A stretch of DNA of 64,000 bases from Euglena gracilis (taxonomy: Eukaryota; Euglenida; Euglenophyceae; Euglenales), in contig CP154956.1 in assembly GCA_039621445.1 (NCBI GenBank), forward strand, positions 4,834,170-4,898,169, written 5' to 3'. Of this stretch, positions 24,522-35,342 are shown piece by piece (position 1 is the stretch's first letter; every line of letters starts with the position of its first letter). The position numbers and the translations under genes were made by a program. The notes beneath the pieces are model-generated. The model did not search any database, was not told the origin of the DNA, and saw only the letters and a program-made list of their open reading frames with translations.

Positions 24522-24964
24522 ATCCAACGCAACACACGCCATCCATGGAAGACACCCAGGGCAATGCATAAGCACAACAAATGTGCGCACACACGCACAC
24601 CCACCCACCCACCCACACACACCAAGGTTAAGTTTTGTTTTTGTATTTTGGGGGGGGTCCCAAAATCAGCCCAAAAATTTGGGGGGGGGGGTACCCAAAA
24701 ATCAAATTTTTGGGTCTCCCTTGACGATGAGAGTAAACCACGGGAAACAATGGTCGACATCCGCAAAGTCACAAAGGGGCTGTCCCTCAGAGTTGTCCTG
24801 AACACTCCCCTCCTGCTTGAAACGCTTTCTGGCGGTTTTTTTTTTCAATAGTCAGACGTTTGTCCAGTTAGTTTAGTCAGTACAATTTTGAATCCTGAAA
24901 TTTTTATGGGGCCACAAGGCCTTTCAAAATGCCCCGAAATGCAATTTTCTGTTCGAGACACGTA

Positions 24965-25355
24965 AAACCCGCCAAATAATACCCCCAGGGCATTAGTTTT
25001 TGTCCGAAGTCCCGGCCCGAGGGGGGGGTATTATTTGGGGGGGTATTATTTCCCAAAAATTTTCGTTCCGTAGGAGCAAAAATAGCGCCAAAACCCCCCT
25101 TTGGGATCATTTTTTGTACTTTCTCGTGAAATTTGGCATTTTTTGGAGGCCAGATGATCCAGAAAAATCGATTTTTTCACACTTTGTTGTCAGAGATTGT
25201 GATTTTTACCTACATTTTCAGGTCAAAAATCCGGGCCTTCGGCCCGAAAACGGGGGGGGGGGGGGGGGATTATTTTGGTGGCCGAAGTCGGACCCTGAGG
25301 GGGGGATTATTTGGGGGGGGTATTATTTGGGGGGGTATTGTTTGGGGTGAGGGTT
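24965..25355. mobile_element. TA-flanked MITE with ATAATACCCCC ends, 391 bp
   Basis: Left end AAACCCGCCAAATAATACCC. The right end, reverse-complemented, has AACCCTCACCCCAAACAATA followed by CCCCCCC. TA flanks both sides (24963-24964, 25356-25357). The motif GGTATTATTTGGGGGG is repeated near both termini. The interior carries a perfect hairpin CGGGCC-TTCG-GGCCCG-type at 25232-25246. Non-coding. Confidence 0.65.
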
Positions 25356-25552
25356 TACAATCATCACACCCCCCTGCCCCCCCCAATCAGAGGCCACAAT
25401 TCTGGTGGGCATGATTATTCCTCCGAAAATAATATGGATTCCAACAATCACCCCTCATCAGAATCCACAATTTTGTTGTACCATTCCCCCCCCCCGGTGT
25501 ATAAACACCGGCCTTGTATAAGCACTGCCCCCCCCCCCCGGCGCGCTTCCAT

Positions 25553-25625
25553 CCTTTTGGATGTGTTGGACAGGAATCCTGCTTTGCACGCGGGGGGTTG
25601 GTGGTTCGATTCCGGCTGCAGCCCC
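25553..25625 (+). repeat. tRNA-Ala(TGC)-like / SINE head
   Basis: A perfect B-box GGTTCGATTCC lies at 25603-25613. Before it a 5-bp stem CCTGC/GCGGG (25578-25582, 25590-25594) encloses a 7-base loop TTTGCAC with TGC in the anticodon position (25585-25587). The T stem is only partly paired and the D arm is poor, so this is not a functional tRNA. It is more likely a tRNA-derived SINE head or tRNA pseudogene. Confidence 0.45.
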
Positions 25626-25910
25626 AGGGATTATTTAAGGCCACACCCCCCGGGGGTGGGGGGTGGGGTGGGGTCCGGTTGGCCCCCCCCCCGGGGGTCC
25701 CAGAGGGGGTGAGATAACCTTTTTGGCGCCGCAGGCGCAGAAATTTTTGAGAAAATGCCTTTCCTTGGCCAAAATCGGCCCTTTTTGGGTGGTTAGGTGC
25801 CAGGGGTTAAAAATTTCAAAGAGGGGGTCCCAAAAATACAAATTTTTGGTGTTTTTGGGGGGGTACCCAAAAAACAAAATTTGGGGGGGGGCCAAAAAAC
25901 AAACCCAATC
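25626..25910. repeat. poly-C/G element remnant
   Basis: Begins near CAGGGATTATTTAAGG, a hAT-MITE-like terminus, and holds the hairpin GCGCC-GCA-GGCGC (25726-25738) followed by AAAATGCC. The right border and TSD were not identified. Confidence 0.4.
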
Positions 25911-25935
25911 TTGCACACACACACACACACCACAC

Positions 25936-26087
25936 CCATCTGCAGTGCCACTCATAGAGCTGGCGGGGCCCACCCACAACGCGGAGCTGGACTGGGCAGT
26001 GTGTTCGTACCGGTCATCGTGGCCAGGGCGGGGGCGGGCATCGATGGGCCGGCGGGGGCTGGCGGTCACGGCGTCAGGGATGGATGC
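25936..26087 (-). CDS. internal exon of the minus-strand gene
   Basis: Minus strand: acceptor CTACAACACTTAG| and open frame with G/C-biased third positions. The product runs SIPDAVTASPRRPIDARPRP, then GHDDRYEHTAQSSSALWVGP, then ASSMSGTADG. Several GT dinucleotides follow in a TG-rich stretch. The donor giving phase 0, which the next exon (24237) needs, would lie a few bases beyond the boundary used here. Low-complexity, probably disordered segment; no known domain. Confidence 0.55.
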
Positions 26088-26100
26088 CTAAGTGTTGTAG

Positions 26101-27130
26101 GTCTGGGTTTGAATTTGGGTGTCACATTTGAATAAAGCCACCCAATCCAAAAAAAAACCCAGTTTTTGAGGCTTTTTTTTTGGAAAATTCGGTATATTTA
26201 AAATGAAAAAAAAGATAGATTTTTAACTTTTAAAAAAAACATGTTTCTGTATTTTGAAGAAGAACAAAACATTTTGCTGTTTTTTTAAACAAAACATCAG
26301 CCAATGATATCCCCTGTTTGTAGTGGACTTCGGCCTACCAAATAACTTTTTGGGGGGAAATACCACTTGGGGGTTACCCATCTCCCCACCTCATTTGTCC
26401 CAGCCATATCTGGGGCCAGTTAATGGGAGGGTTGTTCAAATTTCCAACTCAAGGAAGAGAGAGAATGTGGAGCCATAAATTTCGGGGAAACCAGCCACAT
26501 TGAAAACAACTTTTTTTGTGTTTTGTATGTTTGGACCTCCTGATTTTGAAAAATGAAGTTCATAAGAAAGATTTCTGGTGGTTATTTCCTTTCTTTCTTG
26601 GTGCATCCAATCGAATCAAACAGTCCACCTCCCCATTTTACCTCCCCGTGTGAAACCTCTTTGGCACATACCTGCTCAATGCTGCAGCCCATAGTGAATC
26701 GAGGCTGCAACGGGATTAACCATGTGCGGACAAAGCTACATTTGGTGCCTCAGACACCTGTGAGCGAGAGAATGAATGGGCAAGAGACAGCTTGATCGCA
26801 ATGATTTGGGAAGAGAAGAGATAGGAACAAAAATGCCAACTTTATTGCTTCACTGGGCTGTGTTGGAACTATTTGAATGCTTGAGAGATACGTTGGGAAA
26901 AGGCTAAAAGAAGGAGAGAATTACGTGACAAAAATAAAAGAACAGATGAGTGCATGGCGAACAAACGTCTTCCATAATTTTGGGAGGGCCAATGGGATTT
27001 CCTGGTCTGGTGGAATCCAGCTTCGGCCATTCAGCTGGAAAACGGAAGAAAGACAGCTGGGCCATCCCCTGAAGGGGATGGGGTATTGGGGGTGCTGTGG
27101 GGTTGGGGCTAAATAGGAATAGGAAATAGG
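26101..27130. other. AT-rich stretch, no gene recognised
   Basis: Contains homopolymer-rich sequence (26150-26300) and small frames on both strands without coding bias. If the minus-strand gene continues upstream, this is intron. Confidence 0.4.
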
Positions 27131-27140
27131 AATGGGTGGG

Positions 27141-27475
27141 CAGGGTCGACACATACAAGGAGGGTGTCCCCCCCCTGGACAGAGGGGGGGGGGTCAGACC
27201 ACCCACCCACCTGCCAAGGGGGGTCCAGACCGACCCCGGGGGAATTAACTGGGACCCCACCCAAAAGGTTTGCGTCGTATTTTTTTGCATCTTTGACATA
27301 TTTTTTTGTCCAATAAATGCCCAAAATGGCACTTTTGGCCATTTTGGGGGGTCAAAACATTTCGTCCCGGCGCCACTGATTAGGTGGGGGGGTTCCCCTG
27401 CACCCCGCTGGACCGTCGGGGGGGGGGGGGGGTCTGGACCCCACCTGCCCTTATATCGAAGCCTGGTGGTGGGGT
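27141..27475. mobile_element. probable hAT-type MITE, 335 bp
   Basis: Left end CAGGGTCGACACATACAAGG; right end, reverse-complemented, CAGGCTTCGATATAAGGG. Flanks are TGGGTGGG and GTGGTGGG, 6 of 8 matching. The core has AAAATGGCACTTTTGGCC and CCCGGCGCC, as in related elements. Weaker than the other hAT MITEs because the TSD is imperfect and G/T-rich. Confidence 0.5.
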
Positions 27476-27595
27476 GGGTGTCATTCAAAGCCTGGAAAAA
27501 AACAAATTCAGTGCTTTTGAAAAGAATCAAAAAATCAATGCAGAACCTGGAAAAAAAAAGCAAGAAAAATCGAAATTTTAATAGAAATTTAAAGA

Positions 27596-27690
27596 AGGAT
27601 GCACGATGTGCAAAGTGTGCACGGTGTGCACGGTGTTCCGCACGGTGGTGTGCCGCACGGTGTGCACGGTGTGCCGCACACCGTGCATCG
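27596..27690 (+). repeat. GTGTGCACG tandem repeat
   Basis: About eight degenerate copies of a 9-12-bp unit (GTGTGCACG / GTGCCGCACG), ending in a palindromic GTGCCGCACACCGTGCA. It produces open Cys/Arg/Ala frames that are not credible genes. Confidence 0.85.
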
Positions 27691-27975
27691 GCATCCCGAC
27701 TGTCTTCATAGCTTGCAGCTCCAGCCATTTCTTCAGGATACCCCCCCCAAGCCAAAAATGTTTGAAAATTTTGCAAAAAAAGGTTGCGAGATTTTTTTGA
27801 ATTTCACCTCAAATTCTGGACTCCAGCTGGTATTAGGCATCTCCACTCATTTGGCCCCAACACAGTTGCCAGCAGGTCCCTCCTTGAACAAATTTGAAAA
27901 TTGGTGATACCCCTTCCAGGTCTGGTGATATCCATCCTCCACTTAACTCCCCTCCCTCTGCTGGTGCCCAGGCAC

Positions 27976-28200
27976 TGCCCACGGATGTGGTCGGTTGTGA
28001 GCAGGCTTTGTTTTACCATCCCCTGGGTGGAAAGCGGAGGGGAGGGGTCGGTTTTGGGCCCCGATGCCTGCCGACGAGCCAATTCTCCCACTCCCGATTC
28101 TCAGGCTCCGTGGCCGGAGAGTGTGACATAGCACTACCCACCTCAAAACCAGACCCCCCCAGGGGCAGGGAAAGTGCCCCCAACCTTGTTTACCCACAGC
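27976..28200 (+). CDS. weak exon candidate
   Basis: The acceptor CTCTGCTGGTGCCCAG| leads into an open frame beginning ALPTDVVGCEQALFYHPLGG and staying open past 28200. No clear donor was chosen, and the minus strand is also open. It lies upstream of the better plus-strand exons at 28910 and 29153 and could belong to the same gene. Function unknown. Confidence 0.28.
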
Positions 28201-28239
28201 ACCCAGTCACCCGGGGGGGGGGGGTACCAGTATGTAAGG

Positions 28240-28730
28240 AACTACTGGTACCCAGCAGCACACTACCCACCCGCCACCCGCCCTAAGGCCGAGACTTGGT
28301 GACCCGGGTTTACCTAAGCCGCGGGACCGTGAGGCCACATTGGAATTTTTCAAGTCATGGCGTTGTGCCTGCGCCATGCATCCCCCACACAGAAAAGTGG
28401 GAAGAGGGCAGGAGGCAAGAGCAGCACTGGGGCGCAAGGGTGTAGACCCACCCACGGGAACCACACCAACCACACAAGGTGAGTGCATGTCCCTACAGCG
28501 CTGGAATTACACCAGAGTTACTCACCCGGCCAGGGGGAGCAACAAAAGAGGACTGGTGTAAGGGGTCCCTGGCCACTCACCACGCAGCAAACTGGGCCAG
28601 AAGCGAAGTTAGCGCCGGCCATAAACAGATAAGAAGCCTTAGTGCAACTAAGGGGGGGGGGTGCAGACTTCCTGAAAAAGAAGCCTGGTTGCGACCTACT
28701 TTTGAGCCTGGTCATGACCAGGCAAGGTGG
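28240..28730 (+). other. stretch rich in potential RNA secondary structure
   Basis: Contains interleaved complementary pairs TTACACCAG (about 28507) with CTGGTGTAA (about 28552) and GGCCAGGG (about 28529) with CCCTGGCC (about 28566), a pseudoknot order. It also has CTTAGT-GCA-ACTAAG (about 28637) and a perfect 18-bp palindrome GCCTGGTCATGACCAGGC (28706-28723). It matches no RNA class I know. It may be a structured RNA or a decayed element. Confidence 0.3.
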
Positions 28731-28909
28731 GCCTTGGCTCTGTTCTGTTCACTTAAAAATGTGTTTACATAATTTCCTTTGTGATTTTAATGGTGAGTTG
28801 TGTTCTTGGGGTCGGAAATGGGTCCCAAAGTTTGTGGCTGCCAGGGCAGAATATGTCGGCACAGCAGTAGGGGAGTAGGGGGGAGCACAAGCAGGACAGC
28901 CATCTACAG

Positions 28910-29060
28910 CCGAGGGGCTGGGTGACCCTCCCTATGCCGCCATCACATGGTGCGAGATCCGCATCGGAAGAAATCAGTTGCTGATCGGGTCCGGAGTCTG
29001 GCCTTTGCTCCTGTATTCAGCGACTGACAACTGGGAATTGGGAAAGGCCAGAGCTGCAAT
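28910..29060 (+). CDS. internal exon of a plus-strand gene
   Basis: CCATCTACAG| precedes the exon and GCTGCAAT|GTAAGTC follows, both canonical. The frame begins after two bases and runs EGLGDPPYAAITWCEIRIGR, then NQLLIGSGVWPLLLYSATDN, then WELGKARAA, leaving two bases that join the one-base start of the next exon. The globular look (Trp, Cys, alternating hydrophobics) contrasts with the disordered minus-strand gene. I do not recognise the family. Confidence 0.65.
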
Positions 29061-29152
29061 GTAAGTCAGGGGGGGTCGGACCAAACCATTGCTTACCGAC
29101 TGCCGGGGGGGGGGTCACATTTGAATTATAAAACTTGCTGCCCCACCCCCAG

Positions 29153-29223
29153 TGTCCGGCAATCAGCGCATCTTCCTCTCCAGCCACCAGATATTGTAAA
29201 AGTTCGCGCCCCCACCAGCCTTA
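29153..29223 (+). CDS. next exon of the plus-strand gene
   Basis: A strong acceptor (TTGCTGCCCCACCCCCAG|) at the end of a 92-bp intron. The one-base start completes an ATT codon with the previous exon. It then reads VRQSAHLPLQPPDIVKVRAP TSL. A possible donor is CTTA|GTGGGG; otherwise the frame stays open to about 29354, ending in a G-rich tract. The phase match supports both exons together. Confidence 0.5.
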
Positions 29224-29860
29224 GTGGGGGGTTGGGGGGGATTCACTTTCTATGTTGGGGTCAAAAAAAAACGCTGAAAAATTATTTGCACAATGAAGTC
29301 CGGGGGAAGGGGGGTCAGGGGAGGGAGGTGCAGCCAAAAAATTCACAATTTTAGGACCATTTTTCAGGGGGAGAACTTTTCATCCAACGATGAAAAGTTC
29401 TCAAAAAGGGGGAGGGGTGAGTGAGGGTCAGTCGGGGGGGGGGAAGGGGGTTGGGGGCCCCAGCCCCCCCCTCCACCCAAGGCACAGCCAAAAGCCCATT
29501 TTTGTCATCTCCCCTTGAAAAAAAATGGATCCGCACGTCCCCTTCCTTGTGGGTGGCAGGATGAGGTCCTACCCACCCCTTCCCATTTTTTTTCTGAGAG
29601 GTCAACAGTGTGAAGAAAAATTGATTTCTGGCATCGAGACCACAAGAAACATTTAAAAAAAAGTTTGTGTGTTTTTCATTTTTGTTACTTTCGACCACAG
29701 TTGCCTTTCGGCCCAAGGTCGTCCTTAAGGGGCGGAGAGGAGGTCATTGACAAGCATCACTTTTAAGGCTCCTAAAAAAAATTCTTGAAATTTTGAAAAA
29801 TCATTCTAACAAGAAATTTCTCCAACCGGTTATTGTTTTGTTTGGTCAGTTGTTCTTGTA

Positions 29861-30211
29861 TTGATTTGCACTGACAACAAGATTTTAGTGATTGTAGAGA
29901 AGATCTCAAGGTACAAGCATTTCTGGGACAAAAAAAAATATGAGCAGCCATCTGCATCTGAAGTGGATAAGCAAGCAATATGGCCTATCGACCCAAAGAA
30001 CCCTGACGTTCCTCTTTGGTGGACAACTCTCCGGGCGAGCCATGGGAAAAGGGTCAGAGAGTCCATTCATCTGAAGAAAGTCGAACAAATCCGAAGAAAT
30101 AGGGGTTTGAGGGGAATAATGCAAAAGCGGCACAACTTTGGAGATCTGCTCTTGTGCAGGCCGTCGTTGAGTGTTTCGGGAAATTCTGATGGAAATGAAC
30201 GTTTCAAATGA
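29861..30211 (+). CDS. hypothetical ORF, 116 codons
   Basis: An open frame ending in TGA at 30211 with sensible composition: EKISRYKHFWDKKKYEQPSA, IWPIDPKNPDVPLWWTTLRA and a basic stretch near VEQIRRNRG. ATG is absent at the upstream edge, so it may be a terminal exon, with an acceptor such as GATTTTAG| near 29888. Codon use is A/T-richer than in the other exons, so it may come from a different gene or an element. No family recognised. Confidence 0.4.
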   Translation: MICTDNKILVIVEKISRYKHFWDKKKYEQPSASEVDKQAIWPIDPKNPDVPLWWTTLRASHGKRVRESIHLKKVEQIRRNRGLRGIMQKRHNFGDLLLCRPSLSVSGNSDGNERFK

Positions 30212-32158
30212 TGATTGGCCTCAGGTTTGCAGCTCAACCCACACCCTCCTTTGAATGGGGCATATGAAACAGGTTGGCTTCAGAAATTTGGGACGCCTGA
30301 GACCATTTCCCAAGAAATTCTCGGCACTTCAAACCAAAACCCATACCCAAACCTCCAGCCCAGGACCCCCCCCCCTCCCCCAGGGGGATCTTCTGACTTA
30401 AACAGAAGCCAGGGTGGGGTTTGATTTCCTCACATCTTCTGCAGCAGGACCAAAAAGTAACACAAACAATCCTTGAGATGAATCTTCAGTGGCAGCAGGA
30501 CCAAAAATTAACACAAACACAATCCTTGAGCAGATAGCCACCTCCACACCATATTGATCAGGTCAGAACAAGGAAAGGGGGAGGGGCACTCAATAACATC
30601 GGGGGAAAATAAGAGACAAAAATAGCTGAAGATGTCTCAATGAAGTGCACACCACATGCCTGGCAACATTAACCTCAATATCTGTATGTGGGACACTCGA
30701 GGGGAGGAGGGGATGGGGACATGATTCTCTCACTCCGACAGGAAAGGTGGGTAACTTTGTGGCAGAGGAAAAGGATGCGCATTGACCTTGAGCAGAGAGA
30801 AAGTAGGGGGGAGGGAGGGAGGGAGGGAGGCAGAAAGATGGGCCAACTTTGGTGGGTGGGTGGGTGTGGCAACTCCAACAGCACAGGGAGCCAACCTGTC
30901 AGGTAGGGTTGGTAAAACACACCACTTCAAAGGCATCTTCATGCAAAAATTTTGACAAAAGCAGAACTTGAGCCAGCGAAAACAAAGCAACTGTCATGGA
31001 CCTCCTGGGTCAGGCGCTCATTGCTTCCACTGCACGACGGGGAGAGCATCAAAAAAATAACTAACATTGAGAAAAGAGTTGAAATAGATGAGAGCAGGCA
31101 ATCGGTTCAAGACTGGATTCAGGTGTGAAGTTTTTTGGGTCTGGGTTCCTCGCGCTCCACGCCACAGCAGACATGCCATTTACAATTTTGACAAATGTAT
31201 GTGAAAAACAGGGATGGATTGCCGATTTGTCCCTTTCACAGAAAACATCTGAACGCAAAAACTTCTTGTGAAAAGCTTGGTGAAGGAAAAGCAGAGTGAA
31301 TTCCTTGATGGAGGAGGGTTTATCCTGAGGTCGATTTTTTTTTGTTGTGGAAATCACCCTCCTGCAAAAAAGAAATCCCCCAACTTTGCAGTGCCCTAAA
31401 GCTTTGTGTGCCCAAATTAGTCCAAATAACTTTGCCCCTCCCTTGGCAAAGAAAAAGTGAGCAAACAATGCACCCAAAAAGATCTAAAAAATATCAGGAG
31501 GCCGCAAGCACAAGAAATTATCCTAAGAGCATCAAAACTTGCTACAATTAACTGCCAAAATAATTTTGCAGCAGGTGGGGGCCAAAAAGATCGGTCCATT
31601 AATTTTTCAGGGTGGCAAAGTTTTTTAGAGGGGGTAAGACCCCCAGGCAAAAATATATATAAAAGACCCCCAAAATATGAGGTCCCTCCCCTAAGGGCAC
31701 AAAGAGTCAAAAATTTCCGAAATTTCATTTTAGGTGCCAAAATGACGAAAAGGTCAATATTCTAGGATTTTTGAAACCAAAAAATCATATGAAATCCCAA
31801 CGTGTGCCAATTCACGCAGCGCAAAGCGCCAAAGAAAAATATTGCGATTTTTCAGATCCCGGACAGGGATTTGTTTTTTAATCAGGGGTGAGTGTGGGAG
31901 GTGGGTCCCTACCTCCTCCCCAGGACAAGGATCCGGGGGACCCACTTTCTCGGGGTAAAAATTTTGGAGCAAAGAAAATTTAAAAAAATTCAGCACTTCG
32001 CGCTGAAAAGACGAAACAGGACAAAACCCCGCCTGCAGCGGGATTTCCACTCAGTGTCACCCACCCGGAGGGTGGGGGGGGGGGGGGGGTGGCGGAACCG
32101 CCAACCCTGCCCCCGCCCGGGGGATCCAAACTTTAAAAAGAAATTCTTGAACCCAGAG
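30212..32158. other. no gene recognised; G/C element patches
   Basis: A purine-rich tract at about 30800-30830, GGGGG/CCCCC patches at 31625-31700, and a poly-C/G segment at 31890-32110 with a TTCAGC...GCTGAA hairpin (31989-32007, TTCG in the loop). Open frames lack coding bias. Confidence 0.4.
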
Positions 32159-32820
32159 AACGACTTAGGCGGCACATCTAGGACTTAAGCTTTTTCTTCT
32201 TGTTGATGAGCGAAACTGCGCACGTCGACATTTTTTACGATAACCTTGAACCGCCGACTGCTCCTGGTGAGGCAGAAATATGTAGGATGCGCACTTCACA
32301 ATACAGGTCGGGAAACACAAAGGTTTCAAACTGGTTATCCAACGAGCAAGCAACAGATTTGTGTTGCTGTCTGTCAAACAGGTGGGCTGTGCACCCTGGC
32401 TTATCACCATGGGTTTTGGCGTGTCCCTGCTGTCTGTGATTGCCGGGTGCTGCATACCTGTTTGACGGCCACTGACTGTCCACCATTTGAACAATGTGAT
32501 GTGCAGCTAAATTAGACGATGTGTGGTATAAAAACCTTTTCAAAGCTCAGCCGCTGTCGACAGACCGAAATGTGTGTCAACTGCTGGAACACCCACATGA
32601 CGCACATTTATGAAATGAGGATCGATGTGCGCATTTGCGCACACCACCACACTGGTCTGCATTTTTGTGTACATTAACCACTCATGTATTTAAATGGTTG
32701 GTGTGGGCAAATGCGCGCATCAACCACCCAAGTACAAGTCAAGTGGTCAATGTACACAAAAACACACACTGGCCGCTTACACAAAATACACATGTGGTTG
32801 GTGTGTGCAAATATGTGCAT

Positions 32821-32850
32821 GGTTGATGTGCGCATTTGCGCACATCAACC
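32821..32850. repeat. near-perfect palindrome in E2
   Basis: Arms GGTTGATGTGCGCA and TGCGCACATCAACC with a TT centre, 14 bp per arm. Same GCGCATTTGCGC core as the E1 palindromes. Confidence 0.95.
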
Positions 32851-32954
32851 ACATGAAATTTGGGAAATATACTGCACATATCTTATGGAACTTGAATCAC
32901 ATCTATGTACACGGGGGGGGGGGGGGAATATGCAACTTGGCCCTTCAAATTATG

Positions 32955-33400
32955 CCAGTCAAAAAAATGCAAAAATAATGCAAAAAAAATGCAAAAAAAT
33001 GCAACTTGCATAAAACCCCTGAGAAAAGGCTGGAATATAACAGAGTTTTGCTGCCCAAAATCCGTAAACATGTGACAATGCCTCCTGGAAGACAATGGGA
33101 AGCACTGAGACCCCAAAGACCCCAGGCAACTGCAGAGGGACCAGAGACAAAACATGGCACATGGCGACCAACTACAAAATTTTTTTCCAGGGGAAAATAT
33201 TTTATGGAAAAAAATGCAAAAAAAATGCAAAAAAATGCAAAAAAAAAAATGCCAAAAAATGCAAACATATGGCTACCAACTACAAAAAAATTTTCCAGGG
33301 CAAAATATTTTATGCAAAAAAAAAAATGCAAAAAAAATGCAAAAAAATGCAAATTTCGGAAAAACCTGATTATGCAAAAAAATGCAAATTATGCAAGTTG
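32955..33400 (+). repeat. A(n)TGC tandem repeats with a duplicated 50-bp unit
   Basis: Runs of AAAAAATGC occur at 32965-33005 and 33205-33390. A unit containing CCAACTACAAAA and CAAAATATTTTATG is duplicated at about 33165-33215 and 33277-33330. The Lys/Asn-rich frames here are repeat by-products. Confidence 0.8.
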
Positions 33401-33729
33401 AGTATCCCCCCCCCCCGCTATGTATCACATGGAACATGACAGCTGACTATTTTTGGTTTAACGACTGCGGCAAGGATTTTGAATGGGTACGGTTTGCAAT
33501 GTGCGACAAAGAACGGTGGCTTTCAAATGAACCTTTGTTGCTGCCCCCGTATTATGGAGTGCTCTTTGTCCTTAACAGTTGGGCGTGCGCACACTAACCA
33601 TTGTGGACGCAAAACCTTTAAAACTATTGTGTGGTGAGAAAACTCCGGTTTTAGGTTATGCGCATTGTCCAGTAGCACATCATGTGATGGTGGGTGATTG
33701 CACTTAAGCATCTACAAGGCCATCACCAA

Positions 33730-33999
33730 CCCCCCCCCCCCCCGGGTGCAGCAGCAACAACCGAGCTGGCGTTTTTACCCCCCACAACCGGGACAGCAGA
33801 CTGGGGGGGGGGGGGGGGCATGCTGCGGGTCGATGGAAGCAATGGAAAATGGCAGCATCATAAATGTGGCCTCAAAGCTCACTGTTTTGAGACAGAGTAC
33901 ATTTGCTTTTTCTTTTACATCTGGTTGGGTTGCGTGAAAGTACTGGGACTCAACACCCTGATATTGGGCACAAAAACTGGTGTGTTGCATGTTCTCTGA
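33730..33999 (+). pseudogene. E2 copy of the conserved E1/E2 ORF
   Basis: The Gln/Pro-rich start (YPPQPGQQTGG) and the C-terminal segment (GCVKVLGLNTLILGTKTGVL) lie in different frames, separated by a G-run of about 15 at 33805-33819. A homopolymer slip may have broken it. Compared with E1, identical positions include PQPG..TGG, LK, GC.KV.G and TKTGV. Function unknown. Confidence 0.4.
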
Positions 34000-35342
34000 G
34001 GGGAAAAAAAACGAGAGATCACTGTTCCCCCCACTTCTTAACCGCTGGCGCGAGAACGGTCGGCCGTGCGGGTTGGGGACGAGACATACAAATCGACACA
34101 GTGAGTGGAGACAAACTTTCTCCTGTCATAGAGTGCGTGACTGGTGTGGCAAAATGCAAGCCAGGGGGGCAAGTGGCGGGGGTTTTCAAGGTCCACCACT
34201 AGCCCAAGCGGTGCCTTTGCACGCGTGCACAAGTGCCAGCGGAGGGCCACCAGCTAGAGGACCACAGTCTGCATATCGACCTGGACCTGTCACTGGGCAG
34301 AATCGGCCCTAAAAAAAAGCCTGCTGGTGGAGGAGCACGTGAAAGCTGAAATTGTACACCCGAAGGAGCCATTGCAGGTGGTGTTTGGGGTCGTGTATGA
34401 TGCGTTCTGTCTGAAACTTTGCTACTGTGGTCGGTTAGCGCAAATGCGCACGTCGTCATGGTGTCCCCATTTCGCACTCGGACGATGCGCATCTTTAAAC
34501 ACGTGGTCGGTGTGTGAAAGTGTGCAAACGCCGACCACGCGCATTTTTGAAAACCGACCAGTTTTTAATTTCCGACTAGGCACTTGGTACACGTGTTTTT
34601 TCAATGCATTTCTGTCTGTTTTCATAATGAGACTCGTTGCAAGCGCTTCCAGTCCAAGCCAGCGAGACCTATTTATGTGCCGCAAAACTGGATTGCATCC
34701 CCTTGCACAAGTGTACATGAGGTCAGTGTGTGTGCAAATACACATACACTGAGGGTGTGTGCATTTGCTCAAAACCAACCTCATCCTCAGTCCCAAACTC
34801 ACGGGGCTTGCCGCACCGTTTTCATCAGCGTTAATCCGGGGGTATTTAGGGCCGTTGTTGGGGCACCCTGTCCCTGTTTGGCGAAGTGATTGGACCCACC
34901 CTGAACCCCCTATCCTTGTTCCCCGTGCTCTGGCAATAGCCCCCCCCCCAAAAAAAGTTGGAGGCCAGCAAAAACAAAACAGTGCGTCAAAACCCCAAGA
35001 GGCAGCCAGCCAAGGCCACCAACAACTGGTGAGGAGAGCTGCATTGCACAAAATGGGGGGAGGCAGACCCGGTTGTTGTAATTTTTTGTCGGTTTATTTT
35101 TTTCCAGTTTGGGGGGAGGTGCAGGGGATTTCATGTCATTCCGACCTCAAAAAAAACATTTAAAAAATACATAACTCTCGGGAAAACCAGTGCCAAAAAA
35201 GAGAAATCACCAGTTTTTTTGTCCAATCCTGCCTCTTGTTCTCACCCCTTGTAGAGCCGGCGCGGAAAGTGGTTTTTGATGGGTTTGCGAAAATGCGCAA
35301 ATCGACCAAAAAAAAGCTTAAGTGCGAGATGTGCCACCTCAG

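Larger units (their letters stand above)
32164..35342. mobile_element. E2: 3.2-kb inverted-repeat element related to E1
   Basis: Left end CTTAGGCGGCACATCTAGGA. The right end, reverse-complemented, is CTGAGGTGGCACATCTCGCA, and both continue into CTTAAGCTTTTT. Flanks AACGA (32159-32163) and AATGA (35343-35347) could be a worn 5-bp TSD. It shares E1's terminal CTTAGGCGGC, its subterminal CTTAAG, its internal GCGCAAATGCGC palindromes and the conserved protein segment. It also holds AAAAAATGC short tandem repeats (32955-33400). No recognisable transposase. Confidence 0.7.

Noticed and set aside
27599-27711. Cys/Ala/Arg-rich ORFs
   Set aside because: Created by the GTGTGCACG tandem repeat.
33006-33401. 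Lys/Asn-rich 131-codon ORF in E2
   Set aside because: Its second half is AAAAAATGC repeat; the first ~60 codons lack any supporting match.
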